This document shows, one piece after another, positions 56,502-64,000 of a stretch of DNA of 64,000 nucleotides. Within the stretch, counting starts at the first letter, position 1. Every line of letters starts with the position of its first letter. The notes beneath the pieces are model-generated. The model was not told where the DNA came from. It did not search any database and was given only the letters and a program-made list of their open reading frames with translations. The DNA comes from an uncultured Bacteroides sp. (GTDB lineage: Bacteria; Bacteroidota; Bacteroidia; Bacteroidales; Bacteroidaceae): positions 58,507 through 122,506 of the forward strand of contig CAMTOS010000001.1 in the NCBI GenBank assembly GCA_947074195.1, in the 5' to 3' direction. Made by a program: the position numbers and the translations under genes.

Positions 56502-59500
56502 CTATATATTAATTTCTGTAGGAGTCTTATTATTATTTTTTGCAGCATATTCAGTAGGTGTCATGCCATACAACTCTTTAAATGAACGCGAAAATAATGT
56601 GATACTGGAAAAGCCCGTCATATCGGTAATTTCTGTTACATTATAGTGGGTTGTCGATAAAAGCATAGCTGCATGTTTCAATCTGACATTTTTTATCAGA
56701 TCGCGTGTACTCTGATTTGTCAGTTCCTTGAGTTTACGATGCAGATGCACCCTGCTGATACCCACTTCTTTGGTGATCATTTCCACATTGAGTTCCTGAT
56801 TGCTGAGGTTGCGGTTTATCACATTCATTATACGATCCATCAGTTTATTGTCGGTAGACTGCATCTCAAAAATCGGTTTCTTCACTTCCTGTTCCTGATT
56901 ACCGGTAAAACAATTACGCAGTACATCGCGGCTCTTTATCAGATTTTCGGCAGATTTCTTTAATAAATCAATATTAAACGGTTTCGTCATATAACCATCT
57001 GCACCGATATCGAGCGCATCCATATTATCTTCCTCGCGGTTTTTGGCTGTAAGAAGCAGAATTGGAATATGATTGATATGAACATTCTGCTTCACTTTAC
57101 GACAGAGTGTGGTTCCATCCATCACCGGCATCATGATATCACTGATGATTAGTTTAGGCGGATTGTTCAAAATATACGCCAATGCCTCTTTACCATTTTC
57201 GAAATCGATAATATGATAATCGGATGATAATTCCCGAATGATATACTTACGAATCTCTTCATCATCTTCGACCACTACTACGCGGTGTTTTGTCTTCGAT
57301 TTTAGTCTTGTTTCCTCTTCTTCATGCGGTAGTTCCGGAACAAATTCTTTTTCATTTTCAACAGAGTTAGCAGCCGGAACATCTTTTTCAGTCAGGAGTT
57401 CTTCTGTATTAAGGTGTTTACAACCCAATGGAATTCTTACTATAAAACGACTACCTGTACCTGTTTCATTATTCTCCACACAGATTATACCGTGATGTAA
57501 TTCGACCAGTGATTTAGTAAGATGCAACCCGATACCTGTTCCCACATTCGAATTATTGTGACTATTATTGATTTGATAAAAGCGTTCGAATATACGGTTT
57601 AGCTCTTGTTTATCAATGCCTATCCCCGTATCGGTAATGCTAATTTCGATATATTCTTTCAGTAAACCGTGTGCTTTGTCATCGTTACCGGTAGATAAGC
57701 TTACCTCAATGCGCCCGTTATCCGGAGTGAACTTGACAGCATTCGATAAAAGATTCATAATAATCTTATCGAAATTCTTCTGATCGACCCATCCTTTTAC
57801 CGGTTCAAGTGGTTTTAAGAAAACAAAATCGATGTTCTTTTTAGTCACCTGATAATCGAAAGTATTGCAAACATCCTGCAATAAATCGGTAAGATCTGTC
57901 TGCCCGAACTTCATTACCATTTGTCCTTTATCAATCTTACGGATATCCATGAGTTGATTGACCAGATTCAAAATTCGCTCGGAGTTGCGATAAATTGTAC
58001 GATAATTGCGTTGACGTTCGGCATCATCATCTATACTCATCAGCTTCTTCAGCGGACTGATTACCAGCGACATCGGTGTACGAATCTCGTGCGATATATT
58101 GATAAAGAACTGAAGTTTGGCTTCATTTATCTCTTCGGCATGCAGATGTTCCATCAGTTTTCTTTTGGCACGCATACGATGAGTTATTTGCAAATACACG
58201 ATGTATGAAATGAATAGAATGAATAATGAATAGCCTAATCTTGCCCAAACCGTCTGATACCATGGATAGGCAATCCTGACTTTAATTTCCTTTATATCGG
58301 AAAGTAAATCGTAGTCTTTCGCCCTGATTTGCAATGAATAAATTCCCGAAGGCAGGTTATTGAACGAAATACGATTGACACCAGCACGCAGTTCAATCCA
58401 TTCACCATTGTTCATGGAGTACATAAAACTGATACGCTCGGGACTATTAAATTCTTTGGTAGAAAACTCCACCGTAAATGCATTATCTTTATCAGAAAGA
58501 TGAAACTCTTCGGCTTCGAAAACTGGCTGATCTATAATCTGGTATCTACCCGATTTCATACCTTTTCGTACCGGCATATTATGTAAATAGAAATCGGTAA
58601 TGGCAACATTCCATTTGCGCGAAGGATTAATAATTTCTTTAGGATTGAAATATGTAACGCCATTGACACCACCAAACCACATGGTACCGTCTTGTTCTTT
58701 AAAAGCTGTATTTTTGCTGAACTCATTGCCCTGCAACCCGTCTCCTACAAAATAATTGATAAAACGACCGGATTCCGGATTAAAACGGGAGATACCAGCA
58801 TCGGTACTTATCCATAAGTTGCTGTATTCATCTTCTAAAACCGAATAGACTGCATCAGAGGGTAATCCATCGGCTATAGTATATTTCTCTACCGAATGAG
58901 CTTTCATATCCATGGATGCGAGTCCGTCTGAAGTGCTTATCCAGAATCGTCCTCTTGAATCCTCGAATATAGAATTGATGATATGTTGTGGAAGAATCAA
59001 ATCATAATCTTCGGACATTGTTTCCAGATCAATTGCAGCTATTCCGTTATAGGTACCTGCATATAGTTTATTTCCCTCCTTTTCATAAAAGATAGAGCTT
59101 ATCCATTTATTATGCGGCATAATATCCGGGCAATGTACCGTTTGTGTTTTAAGATCATAACAAAACAAACCACCACCCATGGTAGCAATCCATAAGCGTT
59201 TATCACTGTCTTCGGTAATGCAGTAAGCACGATGAACAAGGTTATTATTCGCATCTAAAAGTGGTACTGGTGTGAATTCGCCATTCTTTTTATTAATTCG
59301 TCCCAGTCCATTGGTGAAGGAACCGCACCATAAATTCTTCTCCGAATCTTCGAAAAGGTTAATCACGATAGAGGGTACTGAGTTTTTGTGATGAGAGCCT
59401 TTGAAATGTGTGCTCTTTTTCCCATCATCAGTAATTCTGTAAATACCATCATTATCTGTTCCAACCCATAAGGCATTATCACTGTCTTTTATTAATGCGG

Positions 59501-60539
59501 TGACACAGAAAGAACCAATGAGATTTTTGCTGACCGATTTATGTCCGATGTATTTAAAGCTATTTGATTGTGCCGGAATCATCATCACTCCTTTCTGATA
59601 AATGGCAAGCCAGAAATTACTATCACTATCCTTAACGATGGAGTGAACTTTTGACTTTGTCAGATCGAAATAACTATTGTCTATCTGACTATTTGTTATT
59701 CTATCGAGCGTGCTGTTGTATACTTTTAAACCATCGCCATCTGTACCGATATAAAGTTCATCCTGATTCCCTGTATAAAGTGATTTTATGGAAAGTTTGT
59801 AATCGAAAGAAATCGATTTAAAGATTTGTGTTTTGGAATCAAGCCTGAACAAGCCATCGCCAATAGTACCGATGAAAATATTGCCGTTATAATCCTGACT
59901 GAGAGCAGTAATACATATTTTCTCATTCTCTACAGGATACTGAATAAACTGTCCATCGGTGGTTAAACAGAAAACCTTGTATTCATCTGTTACAATCCAC
60001 ATATTACCGGCTTTATCTTCCATAATATAATCGGTAACTGTAGTTGGAACAGGCAATTCGACGGGTAGTGCTGTCAGTTTATCATTCTCGATAATTAAAC
60101 GGCTTATTTCATTGCCCGAGACCCAAATTTCTCCATTGCGGCGCTGAATAATCATATTAATATTACAGCTGAAAGATGTACCATCTTTTCTGACAGCAGG
60201 AGCTGAGAATCTGTCGGTCGAAGGATTATATAACTGTATACCGCGATAACAACCTATAATAAAATGGCCTTTATCATCTTCGAAAAGACATCGCACCAGA
60301 TTATGCAATAATGAGTTTTCATTTTCAGATTCGTGCTTATAAATCGTGAATTTAGTACCATCATAACGGTTGAGTCCGTCTTCAGTGGCCACCCAAATCA
60401 TGCCATTTCTATCCTGATATATTTTGTTTATCAGACTACTGGACAGTTCACGATCGGCAGTAAAGAGCTTACTATTTTTAGCAGAGAGTGAAATTATACT
60501 AAACAGAAGTACTAAAAAAAGTACAGATTTGCGCCTCAT
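56502..60539 (-). CDS. Hybrid two-component system regulator (HTCS), xylan PUL
   Basis: 1345 residues: signal peptide (ending SLSAK), propeller repeats (about 25-680; MIWVATEDGLNRYDG, NLWISTDAG), Y_Y_Y domain (about 680-755), transmembrane helix (about 760-782), kinase with His817 in NISHEIRTPM, ATPase with NLLSNAVKF, receiver with Asp1134 in IISDIMMP, and AraC-type helix-turn-helix at the C terminus (VEMITKEVGISRVHLHRKLK). It is likely the xylo-oligosaccharide sensor for this locus and the candidate protein for the four 30-nt operators. Its own promoter lacks that operator. Confidence 0.95.
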   Translation of the reverse strand: MRRKSVLFLVLLFSIISLSAKNSKLFTADRELSSSLINKIYQDRNGMIWVATEDGLNRYDGTKFTIYKHESENENSLLHNLVRCLFEDDKGHFIIGCYRGIQLYNPSTDRFSAPAVRKDGTSFSCNINMIIQRRNGEIWVSGNEISRLIIENDKLTALPVELPVPTTVTDYIMEDKAGNMWIVTDEYKVFCLTTDGQFIQYPVENEKICITALSQDYNGNIFIGTIGDGLFRLDSKTQIFKSISFDYKLSIKSLYTGNQDELYIGTDGDGLKVYNSTLDRITNSQIDNSYFDLTKSKVHSIVKDSDSNFWLAIYQKGVMMIPAQSNSFKYIGHKSVSKNLIGSFCVTALIKDSDNALWVGTDNDGIYRITDDGKKSTHFKGSHHKNSVPSIVINLFEDSEKNLWCGSFTNGLGRINKKNGEFTPVPLLDANNNLVHRAYCITEDSDKRLWIATMGGGLFCYDLKTQTVHCPDIMPHNKWISSIFYEKEGNKLYAGTYNGIAAIDLETMSEDYDLILPQHIINSIFEDSRGRFWISTSDGLASMDMKAHSVEKYTIADGLPSDAVYSVLEDEYSNLWISTDAGISRFNPESGRFINYFVGDGLQGNEFSKNTAFKEQDGTMWFGGVNGVTYFNPKEIINPSRKWNVAITDFYLHNMPVRKGMKSGRYQIIDQPVFEAEEFHLSDKDNAFTVEFSTKEFNSPERISFMYSMNNGEWIELRAGVNRISFNNLPSGIYSLQIRAKDYDLLSDIKEIKVRIAYPWYQTVWARLGYSLFILFISYIVYLQITHRMRAKRKLMEHLHAEEINEAKLQFFINISHEIRTPMSLVISPLKKLMSIDDDAERQRNYRTIYRNSERILNLVNQLMDIRKIDKGQMVMKFGQTDLTDLLQDVCNTFDYQVTKKNIDFVFLKPLEPVKGWVDQKNFDKIIMNLLSNAVKFTPDNGRIEVSLSTGNDDKAHGLLKEYIEISITDTGIGIDKQELNRIFERFYQINNSHNNSNVGTGIGLHLTKSLVELHHGIICVENNETGTGSRFIVRIPLGCKHLNTEELLTEKDVPAANSVENEKEFVPELPHEEEETRLKSKTKHRVVVVEDDEEIRKYIIRELSSDYHIIDFENGKEALAYILNNPPKLIISDIMMPVMDGTTLCRKVKQNVHINHIPILLLTAKNREEDNMDALDIGADGYMTKPFNIDLLKKSAENLIKSRDVLRNCFTGNQEQEVKKPIFEMQSTDNKLMDRIMNVINRNLSNQELNVEMITKEVGISRVHLHRKLKELTNQSTRDLIKNVRLKHAAMLLSTTHYNVTEITDMTGFSSITLFSRSFKELYGMTPTEYAAKNNNKTPTEINI

Positions 60540-60559
60540 AATATTGATTTTGGTTATCG

Positions 60560-60590
60560 CAAATATATATTAAAACATTGGCACAACAAA
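60560..60590 (-). promoter_or_regulatory. Promoter of the second HTCS gene
   Basis: TTTG (60587-60590) and TATATTTG (60560-60567) are 19 nt apart on the minus strand, a full Bacteroides -33/-7 pair. No operator is at the position used by the regulated promoters. Confidence 0.65.
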
Positions 60591-60824
60591 ATAAAAGTCT
60601 ATGATTATTTGCTATGAAACATAGAGTGTAAAATTGGATACATATACATAAATAATGACGTGATAAATGGCACGATTGATCAGTTTATTTAATTATTTTT
60701 TCTATCAACAGGTTTAATAGGATATTTACGAAACATCAATAAACACACAACACCTTGATTATATGATATTTACAAAACAATATGTAACACAGAATCGATA
60801 ATAAGCTTTAGCCAGACAGCTTCA

Positions 60825-60890
60825 TGTTATATAAAAGAAAACATCTGTAATATTTAAACAAGTGCAAATTTAGAAGCCATTATATATTTG
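60825..60890 (+). promoter_or_regulatory. Xylan-type promoter and operator, right-hand GH43 operon
   Basis: A 30-nt site (60825-60854) with TGTTATA and TGTAATA 21 nt apart lies exactly 28 nt before TATATTTG (60883-60890). A second pair, TTTG at 60887 and TATTTTTG at 60912, also fits a promoter with 21-nt spacing. Confidence 0.6.
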
Positions 60891-60953
60891 CTTCCGGAAA
60901 TCAGATAATTCTATTTTTGACTAACTGATAATAACTATAAAATTAAAAATACC

Positions 60954-62705
60954 ATGAAAACCTTTTCGAACAAACCAATTACGAAATGCCTCAAATTTGC
61001 TGTCTATCTGCTTTGCAGCTTTATTGTGATGTCGTATTCAATGACGGCAGATGCCAAAAACAAAGCGAAAAATAAAAATATACCTCACTTCAGTAATTAT
61101 ATATATCAGGGAAATGATCCCGTTTATAATCAGAATCCATTAAATCCGGACGAATTCTATACACCAATATTACAAGGTTGTTATCCTGACCCTAGTATTT
61201 GCCGAAAAGGGAATGACTATTATCTGGTTCATTCATCGTTTGCCATGTTTCCCGGAGTGCCTATTTTTCATTCTAATGATTTAGTTAACTGGAAACAAAT
61301 AGGTCATGTGCTCGACCGGACTTCACAACTTAAAGTGGAGGATTGCGGAATTAGTGCCGGAATTTATGCGCCTGCCATCAGATATAATCCATACAATGAT
61401 ACTTTTTATATGATTACGACTCAATTCTCCGGTGGATTCGGAAATATGGTGGTTAAAACCAAAGATCCGCTTAAGGGATGGAGTGATCCGTATAAATTGA
61501 ATTTCGATGGCATCGATCCTTCGATGTTTTTTGATGAAGATGGCAAAGCGTATGTTGTTCATAATGATGGACCAACACCAGAGAATGAACTGTACGAAGG
61601 ACACAGACTAATCAAGATCTGGGAGTATGACGTTGAGAACGATCAGATAATTCCGGGAACAGATAAAGTGATAGTAAATGGTGGTGTAGATATTACGAAG
61701 AAACCGATATGGATTGAAGCTCCTCATATTTATAAAAAGAATGGCCGCTATTATCTGATGTGTGCCGAAGGTGGAACGGGTGGTAATCATAGTGAAGTGA
61801 TATTTGTGAGTGATCATCCCAAAGGACCTTATACACCTGCACCAAGCAACCCTATTCTTTCGCAGAGACATCTGCCTCATGACAGAGCAAATAAAATCGA
61901 CTGGGCCGGACATGCAGATTTAGTAGAAGGACCAGATGGAAAATATTATGGTGTATTTTTAGGGGTACGCCCGAATGAAAAGCACAGAGTGAATACCGGT
62001 CGCGAAACATTTATTTTGCCGGTAGACTGGAGTGGAGATTTCCCGGTATTCGAAAACGGACTTGTTCCGATGGAGACTAAAATTAAAATGCCTGCGGGTA
62101 TAGAGAATAAAACCGGTAAAGAAGGTTTTCTGCCAAACGGTAATTTTACATTTAACGATCAGTTGAATGAGGAGCAATTAGATTATCGCTGGATAGCATT
62201 AAGAGGACCAAGAGAGGAATTTATCAGCAAAGATAAAAATGGAGTTTACATTAATCCATTACCTGCTAATCTTAAACAAGTGGCACCGACTTCTACACTT
62301 TTCCATCGTCAGCAACATAACCATTTCAGTGCATCTGTTGAACTGAATTATGTCCCGAAAAGCGATAAAGACCTGGCAGGTATCACATGCTATCAAAGTG
62401 AGAAATTTAATTATGTCTTTGGAGTTACGAAAAAGGATAAGAAATACTATATTGTACTGGAAAGAACGGACAATGGAAAATCAACGTTGCTGGCAAGTAA
62501 AGAGATCACATTAAATTCCCCTGTAACACTGCAGGTTCTGGCCAATGGTGATGATTACTCTTTCAGTTACTCAACTGACAAATCGGCTTTTATAAATGTA
62601 GGTGGCACGGTGTCGGGTGATATTCTATCGACCAACGTAGCCGGAGGGTTTACCGGCTGTATGACGGGACTTTATGCAACCACGGATAATGATATAAAAC
62701 TTTAA
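60954..62705 (+). CDS. GH43 beta-xylosidase/arabinofuranosidase
   Basis: 583 residues with signal peptide (MTADAK). GH43 propeller (about 65-370) has all three catalytic residues: Asp79 (YPDPS), Asp188 (GIDPSMFF) and Glu255 (WIEAPHIY). A C-terminal concanavalin-like domain follows (about 405-580; FHRQQHNHFSASVEL). It is a close paralogue of the protein at 54430-56160 but keeps the acid Glu. It is the first gene of a plus-strand operon with the next GH43, 12 nt downstream. GH43_10/11-like; the subfamily is not certain. Confidence 0.92.
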   Translation: MKTFSNKPITKCLKFAVYLLCSFIVMSYSMTADAKNKAKNKNIPHFSNYIYQGNDPVYNQNPLNPDEFYTPILQGCYPDPSICRKGNDYYLVHSSFAMFPGVPIFHSNDLVNWKQIGHVLDRTSQLKVEDCGISAGIYAPAIRYNPYNDTFYMITTQFSGGFGNMVVKTKDPLKGWSDPYKLNFDGIDPSMFFDEDGKAYVVHNDGPTPENELYEGHRLIKIWEYDVENDQIIPGTDKVIVNGGVDITKKPIWIEAPHIYKKNGRYYLMCAEGGTGGNHSEVIFVSDHPKGPYTPAPSNPILSQRHLPHDRANKIDWAGHADLVEGPDGKYYGVFLGVRPNEKHRVNTGRETFILPVDWSGDFPVFENGLVPMETKIKMPAGIENKTGKEGFLPNGNFTFNDQLNEEQLDYRWIALRGPREEFISKDKNGVYINPLPANLKQVAPTSTLFHRQQHNHFSASVELNYVPKSDKDLAGITCYQSEKFNYVFGVTKKDKKYYIVLERTDNGKSTLLASKEITLNSPVTLQVLANGDDYSFSYSTDKSAFINVGGTVSGDILSTNVAGGFTGCMTGLYATTDNDIKL

Positions 62706-62717
62706 ATCGATATTTAA

Positions 62718-64000
62718 ATGAGAAAGATAAAAACGCTTCTTGCTGCATCGGTCATAAGCATGACTTGCAGTTTGATATATGCCCATGAACCCGATAGTAT
62801 AGCACTTAAAACCACAATGGGAACATTCAGTAATCCTGTGATTTATGCCGATGTACCCGATATGGCGGTTACTCGTGCAGGCGAAGATTATTATATGATT
62901 AGTACCACCATGCATCTGATGCCGGGTGCTCCTATCATGAAGTCAAAAGATCTGGTAAACTGGGAGACTGTGAATTATGTCTTCGATAAACTAACCGATC
63001 ATTCCCGCTATGACTTAATAGATGGTACTGTATACGGGCGCGGCCAATGGGCATCTTCCATCAGATATCATAACGGAAAATTCTATGTGCTCTTTTCGCC
63101 AAATGATGAACCCTACCGTTCCTATATTTATACGGCAGACGATCCGGAAGGCGAATGGACTCTCGTATCAAGACTTCCCCATTTTCATGATGCATCCCTC
63201 TTTTTCGATGATGATGGCAGAGTTTACATCTTTTATGCCACAGGAGATCTGCAGGAAATAGAAGCTGACTTCTCTGATATCAAACATAATGGAATCAGTC
63301 AGAAGATATTCGAAAGAGATGAAGATGAATATGGTTTGCTTGAAGGCAGCCAGGTAATAAAACATGATGGGAAATACTATCTTCTGATGATATCGATGGT
63401 ATGGGGAGAACCCGGAAGAGTTCGCCGTGAAGTATGCTACAGAGCCGATCATATTACGGGTCCTTATGAGAAGAAAGTGATTCTCGAGAATGAATTCCAG
63501 GGATATGGTGGTGTCGGACAAGGTTGTATTGTAGATAGTCCGGATGGCAAATGGTATGGCCTTATATTTCAGGATCGTGGCGGAATTGGCCGTGTGCCTA
63601 TACTAATGCCCTGTACATGGGTAGATGGATGGCCAATGCTCGGTGATGAAAATGGATACGTGCCTGCTGTGATGACGAAAGAAGTAAATCCCGGAGATCA
63701 TACAAAATGCATTGTAAGCAGTGACTACTTTGATCAGGATGAATTATCTATTAACTGGCAGTGGAATCATAATCCGATCAACGATAAATGGTCACTAAAA
63801 GAAAGGCCGGGTTATCTCCGCTTAAAAACCAATCGTATTGTAGATAATCTCTTCCTTGCGCCGAATACATTGACACAACGCATGGAAGGTCCCGAATGCG
63901 AAGGCACTATCCTGATAGATGTATCGAACATGAATGATGGTGACATGGCAGGTTTCAGCGCATTCAACGGCTTGAGTGGCATACTGATGATTAGCAAAGA
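62718..64000 (+). CDS. GH43 enzyme, GH43_12-like (3' end outside window)
   Basis: The reading frame is open from ATG 62718 to the window end (427 codons); the ORF track omits it for lack of a stop. It has a signal peptide (MRKIKTLLAASV to IYAHEP). GH43 motifs are YADVPDMAV (base Asp48), FHDASLFFDDDG (second Asp) and LLEGSQVIKHDG (acid Glu). STTMHLMPGAPIMKSKDLVNWE closely parallels the GH43 half of the GH5-GH43 fusion (STTMHIFPGATILKSYDLVNWE). After the propeller comes the WQWNHNP segment that starts the C-terminal beta-sandwich. It likely acts on arabinoxylan side chains. Confidence 0.92.
   Translation, partial: MRKIKTLLAASVISMTCSLIYAHEPDSIALKTTMGTFSNPVIYADVPDMAVTRAGEDYYMISTTMHLMPGAPIMKSKDLVNWETVNYVFDKLTDHSRYDLIDGTVYGRGQWASSIRYHNGKFYVLFSPNDEPYRSYIYTADDPEGEWTLVSRLPHFHDASLFFDDDGRVYIFYATGDLQEIEADFSDIKHNGISQKIFERDEDEYGLLEGSQVIKHDGKYYLLMISMVWGEPGRVRREVCYRADHITGPYEKKVILENEFQGYGGVGQGCIVDSPDGKWYGLIFQDRGGIGRVPILMPCTWVDGWPMLGDENGYVPAVMTKEVNPGDHTKCIVSSDYFDQDELSINWQWNHNPINDKWSLKERPGYLRLKTNRIVDNLFLAPNTLTQRMEGPECEGTILIDVSNMNDGDMAGFSAFNGLSGILMISK

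Larger units (their letters stand above)
60540..60953. other. 414-bp divergent intergenic region
   Basis: No gene is present. It contains the HTCS promoter (60560-60590, minus) and the xylan-type operator and -7 box for the GH43 pair (60825-60890, plus). The middle (about 60600-60820) is AT-rich with one extra TGTAAC half-site at 60783. Confidence 0.7.

Noticed and set aside
60596-60625. Xylan-type operator at the HTCS promoter (autoregulation)
   Set aside because: The sequence at the expected distance from the -7 box does not align with the other four sites.
1-64000. Mobile element or phage remnants
   Set aside because: No transposase, integrase, relaxase or tRNA-flanked att-like repeat was seen; base composition appears even across both loci by eye.

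Overview
The window is AT-rich Bacteroidota DNA, most likely order Bacteroidales. Three things point there: SusC/SusD pairs, hybrid two-component system (HTCS) regulators, and promoters carrying the Bacteroides-type -7 element TAnnTTTG. Four enzymes or surface proteins end in what look like type IX secretion (T9SS, Por) C-terminal sorting domains. That favours a T9SS-bearing lineage over a typical intestinal Bacteroides, but the genus cannot be fixed from this window. No rRNA, tRNA, transposase, integrase or CRISPR array was seen.

The window holds two polysaccharide utilization loci (PULs) placed back to back. PUL 1 (about 1-30.4 kb) looks built for a sulfated, uronic-acid-containing polymer of the chondroitin/dermatan/hyaluronan type. 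It has a GH88 unsaturated glucuronyl hydrolase (cut by the left edge), an HTCS sensor, three divergent PL8 chondroitin-lyase-like enzymes, two serine-type sulfatases, one SusC/SusD pair, a FISUMP-domain lipoprotein in the place usually held by a surface glycan-binding protein, a DUF1961/DUF6250-like protein, and a large double beta-helix protein. One PL8 is fused to a beta-helix plus two small repeat domains, the same front half as the neighbouring beta-helix protein. A GLUG-repeat lipoprotein (30.6-32.5 kb) lies between the two loci.

PUL 2 (32.6-64 kb) is a xylan locus. Its core, SusC-SusD-SusC-SusD-lipoprotein-GH10, has the order of the xusABCDE-xyn10 system known from Prevotella bryantii and Bacteroides xylan PULs. 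Around it are GH43 enzymes (five GH43 domains in all), a GH5-GH43 fusion with a sorting domain, a CE1-type esterase, a GH31 and a second HTCS. The right-hand GH43 gene runs off the window.

The most interesting signals are regulatory. Four xylan-PUL promoters carry a shared 30-nt site made of two TGTAAyA-like direct repeats 21 bp apart. Each site sits exactly 28 nt upstream of an identical TATATTTG -7 box. PUL 1 has a different 25-nt site (TGTACA-N15-TGTA in the best copies, again 21 bp period) 32-33 nt upstream of the -7 box at four operons. These are candidate operators of the two HTCS regulators. Separately, two intergenic regions 18 kb apart, one in each PUL, hold tandem arrays of a 22-nt unit (16-nt TGCA-bounded near-palindrome plus 6-nt spacer) that no gene or known feature explains. 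One GH43 (54430-56160) has lost the expected general-acid glutamate.
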